Part shown: piece by piece, positions 15,190 through 28,341 of the stretch | Layout of the letters: each line of letters begins with the position of its first letter | Numbering within the stretch: position 1 is the first letter of the stretch | NCBI RefSeq assembly: GCF_027596085.1 | Contig: NC_072465.1 | Span: 8,164,102-8,228,101, forward strand | Source of the DNA: Anoplopoma fimbria | Lineage: Eukaryota > Chordata > Actinopteri > Perciformes > Anoplopomatidae | Length of the DNA stretch: 64,000 nucleotides | Reading direction: 5' to 3' | Translations under genes and position numbers: made by a program | The notes under the pieces: generated by a model | Seen by the model: only the letters and a program-made list of their open reading frames with translations | Databases searched by the model: none | Told to the model about the DNA's origin: nothing

Positions 15190-15218
15190 CCACACACACA
15201 CACACACACACACACACA
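15190..15218. repeat. (CA)n microsatellite, about 14 units
   Basis: A pure CA run separated from the previous array by about 40 bases of unique GC-rich sequence. Confidence 0.95.
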
Positions 15219-15367
15219 TCTTTAATTCGTCTCAAATATTGGTCTGCCTCCTCATCTCTCGCTGTGCGTCCATGCGCGACGGATCCCACCGACATTTTCC
15301 ACCGCAGGATTAACTGTGTAGCGCGACGGGCTGCTCTGCCTCAGTGCACCTAAAGGGCCTGACCCCG

Positions 15368-15369
<2 letters not shown>

Positions 15370-15424
<55 letters not shown>

Positions 15425-15426
15425 TG
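15370..15426. repeat. (GT)n microsatellite running into GCGCGTG
   Basis: About 25 GT units, then CGCGTG, so strict purine-pyrimidine alternation continues past the GT run. Such tracts are known to favour left-handed Z-DNA under supercoiling; that it does so here is inference. Confidence 0.95.
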
Positions 15427-15790
15427 AAGAGGTGGCCAGCAGGACGCTCCTTAAAAGGCTATTAGATCCTTACTGCTTATCACGAGTGGGCGTGCAACTA
15501 AATCATCTGCCTTGCTCCCCGTTGTCATAGGACTAAAGGCGGAAAAAAGCTTGTTTTCCGGAATAATTAATCCTACTTGTTGGCATAATAATATTGAGGA
15601 GAACACGTTGCTAGGCGCCTGGAGTGTTTCCCCGATGAGCCGTCGTCTCTGACAGGTGGGCCGCCACTGATGGAGATCATCCTCTAGTTTAGCTTCCTGC
15701 CTGCAGGACCTTCCGATTGCATTACAACCACGCCACACTCTCTGGAGAAGGAGATTGGATTCAGACTGTAGAGCGTGCATTTTAATGCGT

Positions 15791-15792
<2 letters not shown>

Positions 15793-15859
<67 letters not shown>
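15793..15859. repeat. (GT)n microsatellite, about 33 units
   Basis: A pure GT run in opposite orientation to the CA arrays near 15.1 kb, so single strands of the two could pair with one another. Confidence 0.95.
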
Positions 15860-15863
<4 letters not shown>

Positions 15864-17765
15864 GCACAAAGCTGCGTGCGTGTTCCAGGGCGCGTCTTGA
15901 AGCAGAGCCAAGCCCGGTTACCATGCCTACATGTCTTTTTTTGTGCGAGCCAAGAGACACTGGGTTTATCTTAACGAGTTCATTTTCAAGCTTATGTTTG
16001 CCTCCATGCTCTCTGTCAGCTGTGTACACACTCTAAACAGCCACGGAGCAGCGGCCTTCTCCATTGCTAAAAGTCACTTGGGTGAAATAGCTTATTGATT
16101 CTTGGGGGGAAACATGATTAAATTGAGGTCTAAGTGGACACTTCATCTGAACTTGTCCACAGGAGAGAATAGGGAAGTATAGGAGCCAGTCTGCTTTTGT
16201 CCGGGTTCTGATCTCATACTATTCCCTCTTTGATGTGGGTAAATTAATTGCCTTCCATTTTTTTGTGTTAGAAATAGATTGTTACATTTATGTTAACTTC
16301 CAATTTTAATTGAAAAAAATGGGGCTACACATTTTTTGTTAAACATATAGTCTAAAAAACTTTATTAGTCAGTGAGAATTATGTTTTATTAGTCTTGAAG
16401 ATCAAAATAATTTGACTGCTCTTTTACATCTTGAACTTATTATAAAGACGTGCTTTCACTGACAGTACTCATGGTGATTTTGTGCAGCCTTGTGAGAGGC
16501 ACAGTGTTTGTAAAAGTGGCTTTGGCTCTGCTTTCTGTACAGGTGTCATGCAGCCAGAGACGGAACAGACGTTGTTGTGCACATTGTGTTCAGTAGGTGT
16601 GCTAATCAGGAGTAGAGATCCCCTGATCGCTGCCATGATCACCGAGCGCACCATCTGTGGTGCTCTGATGGCCGGCAGTCTGGCTGAGAGAACCGGATAA
16701 CAGTCTGGTCTCAGTCTCTCCATGTCCTCAAAGGACTTCAGTCGGCTCTGCTGTCTTGAAAAAAAACCTGGAACCACTCAGCACTTGCCTCGCTGACACC
16801 TCTTAAGCTACGCCACCATTAGAATAGTAAACATTTCAGATCGACCACATAACGTGTGCAGCCCCCTGGCGGATGTATTTTTTTAATTTATCCGTTTAAA
16901 GACATGTGTTGTTTGATCTGTTTTTCTGAAGTGTGCCGCGCTGAATAAATCAGCTGTCAACGCCAATCTGGAAATAATTGAGGAGACTGTTAAAGTGCCA
17001 CGCATAATGGAGAATTGCGGATGCATGTGGGCAATTTGGTCGCCGGAATTTCAGCCTGTTTTTCATTTGCAGTCACAGGTCATAAACGGCACCAGTCGCA
17101 TATCTGGTTCTTGCAGAGTTCAAATTGTTCACGGTGGAATTCCTACGAAACTGCAACCTGACATAAGCACACGCATGTACGCACACGCTCATGTAGAGCG
17201 CTGCAGTGAATCGTCTCCACGACGCATCAGCCCAGGACAACTTTTCATCAAATGCCTAAGCGATCGGTGGGAAGATGGGGGCATGGTAACTTATAAAAAC
17301 CATACACAGAAATGCATTGGTTTTCATATTGATTCAGAGCTCAGAGAATAAAGCACATGGTATCAGCCAAAGGCAGGCTGGCCTGCTTCTGTCTGCCAGG
17401 TTAGAGGCTTATTGACCGTTTTTTGACAGACTGAGCAGCAGACGTCTTTTTCTGTGGAACGGGCTATGTGCCCAAAGTTCAATTAAAAGCGTCACACTGT
17501 GTGTGTTGAGCATATTTGCCGAATGTCGGGAAAAGTATGAATCATTCTCCGTGCCACCTCAGCAATTTGCTTGTCCTTCAGGGACCTCAATAACTTCAAA
17601 GAACTAATTTTCTTTAAATTCCCTTGATGCTTCAACATTTGTCTTGACCTGACAGGTTGAAGGAGATTTGTTGGTGTCACGTGAGCTACATTTCGAGGTT
17701 GTTTTTCAGGGCCATGAACTGTTACCACCTGCATTTTCTCTTTCTCTGCTCTCAAAGCATAAAGT

Positions 17766-17786
17766 ATGTGTGTGTGTGTGTGTGTG
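17766..17786. repeat. Short (TG)n microsatellite
   Basis: About ten TG units followed by a run of G. Confidence 0.9.
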
Positions 17787-18624
17787 GGGGGGAGCAACAT
17801 GACTTTAAACGCTCTGTGCTTTCCTCTCATTCGGCCCGGTCTCGCCTGAGGGGGTGGTGGGGCAGCAGGTCAAGAGAGCATTATTTTAATTCCAGTGACA
17901 CAATACGGCTGCAGACCTCCATCTTGTCGTGTTCCGATAACATTTAGTGATTGCTGCTTGAGGGAGATAAGAGATGTGTCATAAATTAAAGGTGACAGCG
18001 CAGTGAGTGGGGTTATCTCATTTTTAAACTGAATTTGTCCACAAATCAAGTGCCGGTGAAGAACGGTGACAAACAGCAGAAAAAGAAGAAGCCATTCGGA
18101 ATTTACGAGGGTTTATTGAGTTGCGCGAACTGCTTAAACTTTCTCCCTGACATCCTCAATGGCATTTTAACAATTGGATCAGAGTGTGAATAAATGTTTG
18201 CCTTCTTGCCTCCGTAAGTCATGTCCAAAATCAGTGAATCAACTGGGCTGGAAGTGCGAGTGAGCCAGGGGGATGGTAGAGAGAGAGGAAGAGGCTTTTC
18301 CCCGGGGCAGTGCCCAGGACAATGTCAGGTCTGTCTGGCCCGGGTGCTTGAACACTAAGCTTTTCGGAACTGGCAGCCTGCCCCGGTACCTACCCATCTC
18401 CTCCGGCGTCCAGAGCTGTCCAGCCCCGGAGCACTAAGCGTTTGTGCAAAGTTCATAAGGCGTCCCTCTTGTTTGTGTGGCCATAATGGCAGCTCCATCC
18501 TGTTGTAGCTCAAAGAGGGCTTATGGGCTCCGAGGGCCCTGCGTGCTGGCGCTGCAGAGCCGTGTGAGTGTTCTCAGTTTCTGACTTTGGCTGACTGCTC
18601 TCATTATGAAAGACCAGTGTCCCC

Positions 18625-18657
18625 TCCACCACCACCACCACCACCACCACCACCACC
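18625..18657. repeat. (CCA)11 trinucleotide repeat
   Basis: Eleven CCA/ACC units. An overlapping open frame reads as polyproline, but it lacks any recognisable domain or splice partner, so I treat it as noncoding. Confidence 0.9.
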
Positions 18658-19249
18658 TACAGCGCCGAATCTCAGCCGCCAGTATCAGAACCATTGCGTT
18701 CTTCGCCTGCCTTTTAAACCCAATTTGCTCAATGGAAACCTGAAGTTAGGATACATAAATAGTCAAATAGCGAGCAAAGAAAGATGCAAATTAAATCAAG
18801 CAGATTTATAATGAATATATCAGGAAAGGCATGCAGTGTACTTTAAATGTAATAAGTCGGTTGAAAATCATTTTAAATTTAAATTGCCCATAACAAGCTA
18901 CTAAATGACTACATATACGTGTCCAGTCCTATAAATGGTACACAATCTCACAATTTCCCAACTGTCAGCATTTGTGAGGCCCGAGTGATAATAACCTTGT
19001 TATTTGCGGCTGCGATTCCCGTGGAAGCAGCCTCGCCTCGCCTTTGGTTGGTTCTCCTACCGCGGTTACGACCCGCATCAGCATAATTCAAGCATGACCC
19101 TCCTCCCCCCTTTCATTTTCTGCCTTTCTCCCTGTTAAAACCCCAAGTCTCAGACTGGGGTCCACACCATACATCATCCAGACTGGGGGGCGCTTCCTCC
19201 CTTCCCCCCTTAATGTGTCGTGGGAGAGGGACTGCGTTTTTTTTTTTCT

Positions 19250-19281
19250 GTGTGTGTGTGTGTGTTTTTGTGTGTGTGTTG
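19250..19281. repeat. Imperfect (TG)n microsatellite
   Basis: TG run interrupted by a T5 block, following a poly-T of about ten. Confidence 0.85.
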
Positions 19282-21497
19282 TTAGGTTCTTATCGACAGT
19301 CTCAGCACTCCCTGTGCACTGAGCTTTCCCCTGACATGTCAACCAGCCTCCACTCCAAGTCCGTCTGTATAGTCTGGGAGTCGGGTCTCTGTGCACCAGC
19401 GCGGAACAATCAAGAGCCCCCTCGAATCCGGCTCGCATACTAGAAATCATAGATTTTTTCGATCCAAAATCCCCTTCAACGGTAGGAAGAGAGGAGCAAA
19501 TGCTGAGCGACAATCTCTCGGCAGCATTAGCAATTAAGGAGATTGTCACCGGCTGACAGAAGAAGATTGCGGCAAACAGATTTTCACACAGCAGGCGATC
19601 TATTCCCCCGCACTGTAAACTCTGCATATTCATCCTACAGTCGATCATTACAAATAAACACTTTTCTCAGTGCCGCTTTCAGGTGCAGCGAGCGTCTTTC
19701 ATGAATGACACTGAAGGGAAGTGGGGAGCAAGATGGAACTTGCATTCCTCCACTCTTTTTTTGTACGCCCCCGGTGAATAGCCTTTGGATGGGGCTTTGT
19801 GGGAATGATTGTCAGTGGCTTAATGAGTGTCTAAGCCAAGCTAGGAGCTTTGGCAACACATGTAGCTACAGTGCCTTAGTTCCCTTCTCCGTCTCCAGCG
19901 GGTATGACGTAGAACGGGCCCGGCTCTCTCCATGTTTCTGCAAATTTGATTTTGACCTTACTCGCGGTTTTCCCTTTTCTTGTGGATGGTATTACCTGGA
20001 AAGGAACGGTTGCTCCTTTCATGGGGACCAGAGCTGAGAATGAGGTGGAATCTTGTAAGTAGCTCGTAGTATCGAGGGACGTCTGTAAAAAGCTGTGGTA
20101 GCAGATTTGATTCAAGCATGTTTTGGTCTTTCCATGTGCAGGGGACACTCTGGGATACAGCCAGTAGATTTTTTATTAGATTTAGTTTTACAAGAACTTT
20201 CGATTTACATTGCTTTTTTTCCAGTTTTTTGTAAATGCAATATACTTAAATGTGTATATTGTAGAAAAACCTGCCATTTCCGCTTTTTTATTCACAATTT
20301 ATTCTTTCTCTCAGACCACACCAACCAGGGTCGCTTTTAAATTTAACTCAATGACTAAACAGAGTCTTCCAAACTCCAAATAACTGTCCAAGGAAAAGAT
20401 CAACGATGTTTATAACGATGAAAATATTTACTCCATGAGACGTTCTTGTCTTATTTACCAAGAAGTCTGACAAACAGCTGAGTAGGCTGATACATGATTT
20501 GTTGAACATTCACAAGTGCTTGATGGGAGATGTGAGACATGGTAAAAGTACTGTAGTATAAGCAGCCCTAAATTTGGAATCGTGCTATTTATTGTAAGTA
20601 GGCAAAGCATGGTAAGATAATACTTCCTATAGGTGATTTAAGCTGTAATAATGGAACATAATTATTCTGTTCATTGATTCAACAAACAAACCAGTGAGAT
20701 TAGACATACTAGATGAATACATATTTACACCAGCTGGCGACACCAGGTCATTGATCTAGATTAAAGCTTTTTTGTTCGTTCCACAGGATGAATTTAAACA
20801 CATACTAAACTATTCTGAAGTCATGTGTTTAGGCGTTTAGGTTTTAGGACAATTTATAAATAGTATTTCAGTGTAATTTCTGGAACACTCGCTAAACAAA
20901 TACAGATCCACGTTCACTAACTGTAAGCACATTCTGCTTCCTGCCAAAGCAAATTTACATCAAACGACCTCCAGGTGCATCACTATGGACCCACAAACAG
21001 CTCTATTTACATTCATTGTGGACTGAATATCCACAGTATGATGATATGTAACCTGAAATATTCATATTATGCGAAAACTTTAAGTTATTGGTTAACAATT
21101 ATTACATTGAATTTCTCATCTACAGGGTAAAATATTAAAGTTAATTGTCTTGAGACATTAGATGTGCATTCATTTTGAATGTTGAACACATTAATGGTTG
21201 GCTTTTTAAGCTACAGTATGAGCTGCTTTGCAATGTATTGTATATGTGTAAGTATCTGTGAGTGAATCCAGAATCATTTATTTTAGTGGTTTACTGCCTT
21301 AAGAGAATTTTGTCAAAAGCAGGTAATGGAACATGGACAAAGTTTTTAATACAATTTCTAACATTTTAGAGCAGAAAATGGACAGAACCAGAAAGCAGAA
21401 CATTGATGCCCCCTCTCTGTCTCTCCTGTCTTGTCCGAGCTGTTGCTTGGTAACAAAATGTGTGCATTTAGAACAAAAAGTGAGTCAAATCTAGCCT

Positions 21498-21777
21498 TAG
21501 TTTATTAGGTACTCCTAGAAAAAAATCCTCAAAAATGAAGGTTAGAATGTTAACTTTTGTAAGGAGACGTGTCGTTCAAATGCATGGTCATTTTGGAGAA
21601 TGTAATTTGTGCCGCCCTTGAACTGTCGGTATAATGGTGTTCAGTATAACACACTACGATTCGACAGCTAAACAAACTGCAGCCTGCATGATGAAAATTA
21701 TATAATCATAACAATAATGGATTTATTGCAGAACTGTTGGCTAAGACTGCATTCATTTTGGTGTACCTAATAAACTA
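21498..21777. mobile_element. 280-bp MITE with inverted ends
   Basis: The left end, TAGTTTATTAGGTACTCC at 21498-21515, is matched in reverse complement by GGTGTACCTAATAAACTA at 21760-21777, with 17 of 18 positions paired. The interior has no coding capacity. The words GTGTACCTAATAAA and AAGACTGCATTCATTTTGG are ones I recall from a common teleost nonautonomous DNA transposon. The superfamily is not assigned because a clear target duplication was not found. Confidence 0.7.
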
Positions 21778-23785
21778 GATAATGTAATGACTTAATATGA
21801 TTGAGTTCATTGTTGTAGCATCTTTAGAGCATCCATTTAGAATAGTGCTATTTTGCCTTGTCAGATTTGAAAGTCTTGAATCTGGAGTGTCTGGTCTTGA
21901 GCTCATTCCACTGGATTTGTCTCAACACAGCCTCAGCCCGACCCTATGAAGTGATGGAGAGGCACAGGAACTGGGCCACATATCCGACAGCTGTGTCAAA
22001 CAGCTTACCCAAAGTAACGCTGTCCAGATGCTCCGCTCTAGCACGGAACAGGAAATTCAAATGCTGAATTACAGTCAGCAGGGAAACTCCCATTTTGCAG
22101 GCTGAAATTATGATTTTGACTGCATGTATATTAGACACCTGAAGTGATGTAACAAAAATTGGATGAAGGTGTTTCTGCAAAAATGTGATTCTGCTGCTGC
22201 TCAGTGCGTGCTGTATAGGGACATTAGAAATTCCTGGTTGTTTGGGGGAAAATAAATTTCTTCTTGGTCTGATGGAGGTGAGGTTTGGGGATATATATAT
22301 ATAAGAGCCATCAATCATGTCTTGCTGTGGCACAGTTTCATCTGGGGAAATTGCCAGCATCAGTCAGACGAGGGGAATGACTGTGGAGTGGAGCACGCTG
22401 TGTTAGCTCACACAAAATAATATTCCATTCCCTGCAGTCCGGCTTGTGAATTCATCTCTCTGCCGGCTACTCGGCGAGGATCACACACTAATGTGATTAT
22501 TGTCCTGGGCAAGGGCCCACTCCTGGGGGACTTCAAAGAGAGCAGATCAGAGAGAAAATGAGAAAAAAAGCCGTAAGCTGCGATGTGCACAGGTGCAGTG
22601 CACTTTTCAGAGACCCTTTTTTTTTGTTGCTTTAAACGTATTAACAGGTTCAAAGTGAGGACTTTGATAGCACCTGGTTTGCAGTTCTAGTCTACATACA
22701 GTAGCAAATACATTCTGCATGATTTCTTATCATGTCATGTGACGCGTTAGTGGTTTAGTTTTAGTGTTTTCAATCAGCATACAAAAGACTAGAACTTTAA
22801 GGCATATAATAATGAGAATGCTCAATTAATTGTTGTTTTTTTGGGGGGCAAATTTTTATTGATTTACCTGATTTCCCCCTTTTGCATTCATTATAGAGAT
22901 ATTACGTGTGGGAATTGAGTGAAGTATTGTGTTGACATTGAAGAACACATCTATTTGCTAACTTCAGTCAGCTGGAATATTCAATCGTGTGGTTTTCCTA
23001 GAATTCAAATGCTGATGCTGTGTTGTGACGCGTTATATATTTTACAGCGACAACAGTAGCAATGGCGGAGACTACAACGTATTGGCTGTTCACGTTACAC
23101 TAGTGTTTTGGTAGGTAGAGAAAAAATGGATTCAGAAATATTTTAATCGATTAATAAATCTTATGAACGCATCATCCTTATCATGGAGGATTGTATCATG
23201 AGATTTTTTCAAGATCGTTTTATCGCCCAGCCCTAATGTGGAGACATAACTGTAGGTTTTTGTCAGTACAGTTTTCATTGCTGTACGGCCTGATTACCCT
23301 GTGCACAACTCATATTTTACAGAGACAAACAGCTTTCAGACACACAAAAGAGCAGCTAATTAGGCGCCGGGGAGCCTCATTGCTCTTTGTTCAAGAAAAA
23401 AAACAAAAAGCTTTCAGAAAAGTGCCCATTAATGACAAGACGGAAACCTCTAGTGGTTGGAAACCTCTTCAGTTGTTTGTGCATTTGATTTCAAGTGAAC
23501 TGCATCATACATTCCCTTGTTCGTGATCATCATCCTGTAGTACTGTATGTGGTAACGTAAGGCTCTGAGGGGTCATTGCAGGTTAGACGTGGCGTATCAC
23601 ACTATTCCCCCAGTGAGGAGGGTTCATCTCGGGTCGTTCTTATTAGTTCACATAGAACACAGGGGGCCACGGACCCCACAGTTCATCAGTGCAGATGCTC
23701 TATATCGTTCACAGACTGAGCCTCATTCCTCCACACCTGAGAGCTTTCCTCCAGCCTCCAGCCTCCAACTTCCTCCTGCCCCCCC

Positions 23786-23803
23786 ACCACCACCACCACC
23801 ACC
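23786..23803. repeat. Short (CCA)n repeat
   Basis: Six CCA units after a C-run; no coding context. Confidence 0.85.
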
Positions 23804-25889
23804 GGGCTCCAGTCCCCTCATCCCGTTAAAGCCACAGACCCCTGAAATATTAATGCTGGGATAATTGAACTGCCATGCTTTCTGAAGTGCAGTAAGATCG
23901 AGCCAAATCTCAATTAGGCAAGCATATTATCTAATATTGCTCCCACTTCCTAATCTCATTTAGCGACTTGTTTCTGTTTCTTTTTTTTTTCTCCCGCTAC
24001 TGATATTTTAATAATAGATGAATTGCATGGCCAAGCAAGTAGAACATGGATTGTGTGAATCATTGCCAAAGGTCAGAATACAATCTATTTCAAGTGGGGG
24101 AATGTAAATCTAGTCTGAACACAGAGGGGAAATTAATTTCTACTTTACAAATAAAACAAAAATCTGCCACTTACACAAGCTCTGTGTTTCAACGAGAGCT
24201 ATGCAGGACGTCAGACCCGCAAGCTAAATGAGCTATTGATTGGACAAAAGAAGAACAAAACGAGGAGCGAAGAAGCCGTGCTCATTACACACATCAGAAG
24301 CAACGCGAGTCAATCGGCGCTTAGTGTTAATCAGTTCGGCCTTTTGTCTTAATTGTTCTTGAGTGATCAAGTGGGAATCAGTGTGGAGGCATTATCGGGA
24401 CTGCGTGAGGGGAGTGTGGGGCTGCCGTCCCCCCCGTCTCAGGTCTTTTAACGAAGAGAATATTTTAATCCAGCCTGACAGGACGAGGATCTGCTTAATC
24501 CTATTACAGGCTTGCACATTAAACTACAGTAGGCCCACACTTCTCTGCCTGTTGTCTTTGTGTGAGAAAGAAGCAGATGGTGCCAGCTCAAGAGCCTACT
24601 GTAGTGAACTTTGAATGGCTCCGCTTGGACCCCACCCCGTTACTAGACAACACAGCCACAAGTGTGGGGAATGCTGGAGGAAACGGCTTGTTGTTGTGCT
24701 ATTTATTTCCTTGAAATCTCATTCATGTGATCCTTACAGCGTGGGTTCCATTTTATATATGTGTGTATGTGTTTATGGTTCATAGTTAAGGTGAAACGCC
24801 GCACCAGATGGCCGAACCATACGAGTCAAGAAACAGAGAAGAGCTTGCCAATTGTACTGTAAAAGTGTGCCAAAATCAGTGGAGGCTGCACAATCATCGG
24901 GGACACAGTTTCCAATAGCTTGAGGAAAGCTGAAAGACTCGAACAAGAGAATTGAAGTGCAATAGGGCAGGGCGATATAACCAGTACTAGCCATAGAGTA
25001 TTTTCTTGATAAGAAAAAAAGAAAAGTCACATTCTTAACATCGTACTTATATCCTTTCATTCAGAGACAAAGCTATTTCTAACCAATCGTATGCCATTTT
25101 TTTATGAACTGAAGAACCCACTTCCCTAAGTAAGTGCAGCAGGGGTTGATTTAGTCAGCTAAACACACCACATCTTGTTGTTTCGGTATCGAAAGTTGGT
25201 GAGATGAGTGCTTCCTCTGAGAGAACTCTTTCTAGTCAGACACAAACTGCTACTAAGTGTAAAGCCCTGTGAAACACCAGGCAAGAAGACACCAGTGTTG
25301 TGGCAATACTGTGACTAAGCCAAGTTTTTCACTCATTGATAACAGTTCGTATCGGGGCTCGTCTGCAAAAGGCCGACATGAAACCAGATTTAGATAGGTG
25401 ATTTTTTCTCCTGTTAACTAAGACAGGAAATACCACAAACTACATGCATCGCCCTCCAATAAAGCAAGAGCAAGCCAGCAATTAGACCCATCCCTGAGAG
25501 CGACACCATTGCAACCAATTGGAACGTTATGATGTGCTGTTACTTCATTAACAGATACATCACACATGTTTTTTACTATTTTAATGCAATTTGGACTGGC
25601 GCCAACAGATGTTGCCATACAAGAGGGGATTTTAACTGATACATAACTGACCCAAGATACAAGCTTCCTGGCTGTAAACATTTCACACTTTGGGATGTAA
25701 GTGTTTAGACAAACAAGTTAAAGATAATTATTTTTTGCTCATATAAATGTATATTGACTGCTATGAAAAAAATTAGCTCCATCAATTTTGTTGCCATGCC
25801 ACCCAGCTTTAAGGTGACGCTATTTACCCAGCATGGAGCTCATGACAAGATTTGGGAAAATTGGAAGTTTGAAAAGGCATTGAAGTGTC

Positions 25890-26030
25890 ACTTTTGTATA
25901 TGTCAACATGGACCCTATCCTCCTATGTTTTTAGGTCTAAGTGACTCATGGAGACAGTTTTTGAAACTGGTCTAGTATTCAGGGAGAACCTTGTAACTGG
26001 CAGCCGCTAAATGGGCTGCATTATAAGAAG
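25890..26030 (-). repeat. Dispersed repeat, same family as 26440-26710
   Basis: Read on the minus strand, this segment contains GAGTCACTTAGACCTAAAAA and an ACATAGGAGG block. These match the plus-strand words TAGTCACTTAGACACAAATA and ACATGGGGAA near 26.56 kb. The two copies therefore face each other across about 450 bases. The family is unnamed and the boundaries are approximate. Confidence 0.45.
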
Positions 26031-26439
26031 TGTCTGACAACCTTATGGAAAGGACTCCACAGAGAAATTAAACCTTTTTCTTTACAATTTGCTTGATGAG
26101 GTTCGATTGTCCATTTGTTTAACTATGTCTCACTCAAGGAAAAGTCTCTTTCTGAAATCTAGTGAGTGGTGAAGTGGTGAAGAGAGGAATGCCGGCGTTG
26201 TCAGAGTTTGTTGTGTTGGAGTACAGAAAGAGTAGCTTGGGGAAGATTTTCAAGGTCATGGTTTAATATTTATCTGATTTCGACAAATTGGATGCGATGA
26301 GAGACTTTTCCTTGAACAAGACTTGGTTAGACACAAACAGGACAACATGAAACTGGTTATATTTCTCTGTAGGGTCCTTTACATAATGTTGTTGACACTT
26401 ATAATAACAATCTGAGCCTGTCAGTGACAAAAACAAGCA

Positions 26440-26710
26440 CTTTTAGTGGACCTATGACGGTGGGAGTTTGCCCCATAGGATTACATTGCATCCCATTTTA
26501 CGGCTAGCTGCTGCAGCCTTCTCCTTCAATACTGGCATTTGAAGAATTGTTATCCCCATTAGTCACTTAGACACAAATACATGGGGAAATAGGATCCTAG
26601 TTAAAAACTACTAAAGTTACACTTCAATGATGATGGGAAAAATTAGGTTACAAAGCCTTTGTACCAAATTGGTCTACATTCGAAAGTTTGTGTTGTTGTT
26701 GACAAGGAAG
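26440..26710 (+). repeat. Dispersed repeat, copy with 28.2-kb partner
   Basis: Shares with 28193-28341 the words TTTGCCC, GATTACATTGCA/GATGACATTGCA, CAATGATGATGGGAA, AATTAGGTTACAA, CAAATTGGTCTACATT and GTTGTTGTTGACAA, in the same order and strand. It has about 110 extra bases between the second and third words. No protein is encoded. Confidence 0.6.
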
Positions 26711-28128
26711 AAGTTTGTCGGAGAATGCTCTACATCTGTCATTCAGAGAAAGCTTTAAAGTACCGAGGCAGATCTCACTTGGCCCACATGACTTCAGTCC
26801 CCTCTCTGTGCCCCCTCCACCGCAGAGCTTCTGTCCCCCCCGAGCCTCGGCTAAGTAAGGTTAGGGTTCATATTGGCCTTCCCACAGTGAGCAGCTTTTA
26901 ACCTCCTGCCAGCTTCATCAATCTCAGGCTGGTGTGATCGCTGCTGAAAGGGGCGGGGATTAGGAACAGCCTGCCGTCTGTAAATCAGGAGAGCTTGAAG
27001 GGGGCCCCTCTCGTGTGCACCATATAGGTCCGGTAGGCACAGTACCCCATGAATGTAGACATCATCACTTGCAGCAGTTAAACCCCGAGAGCGCACCTCC
27101 CGCGACCAGATGGCCGAGCTGGTTCTCAATAAATGTTTAACGAGGGGAGAACAAATTAAATCAGAAGGCAAATTCCCGAGCACAGTTTGAACAATGTAAT
27201 CCATCTAAGGTAGTGTTAGGTTAGTAAAGGATTTTGGCCAGCACAATAGGACAATGAGAAAACAATGTCTTGTGGGGATTGTAACCCCCCCTACTCCCTC
27301 TCCTCTAAACCAGGCCAATCTTACAAACAAAGCACAAGCCAATTAGCACAAAGGCTTACCTTTTGACTTTAATCTGTTGTTTAGTAACATAAATCACCAT
27401 GTCTGGGAAAAACTGAAACAAAGGAAAGCCAAAGGCATTTTTTTTCTGAATGACTTAGAACTCTGAGACACCAATTTTCAGTTGGAAATAAAGTCAATAG
27501 GCCTGAATTGTGATTGAGCAGAGTGGGTTTCTATAATGTACAGCATACTCAAGAGTCTGGAGCCTTGTCGGTGGGTGGGGCAGGGGTCACAGTGGTTCAG
27601 AAAGCCCGTATTGAGTCACCGACAGAGTTAATACCATTAACATGAGGAATGGTTGGAAAGTTCAGAGTGCACGTTCATCTGGGAACAGATCTGCACGGAA
27701 TGAATGGAATCGACTCTCTTGTCCTTTGGTCAATTATTTAATTGCATCCCTTGAACAGGAGTTTGGCCCCTTAGTGTTTCCTATTGAATGTGTTAAAGTG
27801 AAAAAAATAAATGTTCTTTTAACTCTTTGAGATCACAACCCAGGTCAATTTCTGCCCCTATTTAACAATAGATGCAAAGAGAATTTACAAAAATCCCCCC
27901 AAAAAATCCAATCATCTATTTTCCTGTAAAATATAATATACAATCTGATTACGCAAGCAAGTACTGACCATTTTCAACCAATAATATCATGACATCCATC
28001 CATCAATCAATCTTTCAGATCAATCAGATCAAAACTTTAGTGACAAGGGAGATGTATGTGTGTGTTTAGCCAGGGCAAAGATGCTCCATAACAAGGATAA
28101 TTTGCCAATGGTTAAAAATGGTATATAC

Positions 28129-28131
<3 letters not shown>

Positions 28132-28188
<57 letters not shown>
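28132..28188. repeat. Compound (AT)n(GT)n microsatellite
   Basis: About 22 AT units run directly into seven GT units. It directly abuts the left end of the dispersed repeat copy at 28193. Confidence 0.95.
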
Positions 28189-28192
28189 CAGA

Positions 28193-28341
28193 TTTGCCCG
28201 GTTGGATGACATTGCAGCCCATTTTTCCGGAATTACTGGAAGTTACACTTTAATGATGATGGGAATAATTAGGTTACAATGCCCTTGTATCAAATTGGTC
28301 TACATTTGAAAGTGATTTACTGTTGTTGTTGTTGACAAGAA
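28193..28341 (+). repeat. Dispersed repeat, shorter copy
   Basis: Same-strand relative of 26440-26710, colinear over its whole length except for one internal deletion of about 110 bases. Confidence 0.6.

Noticed and set aside
15451..16029. 192-codon minus-strand open frame
   Set aside because: A quarter of it is His-Thr from the (GT)n array, which is open in several frames by nature. The remainder matches nothing I know.
19088..19648. 186-codon minus-strand open frame
   Set aside because: Includes repeat-derived Thr/His stretches and lacks any domain or supporting splice structure.
26851..27204. 117-codon minus-strand open frame upstream of chl1
   Set aside because: No recognisable domain, no splice partners, no codon pattern like the chl1 exons. 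Possibly conserved noncoding sequence, but a gene cannot be supported.
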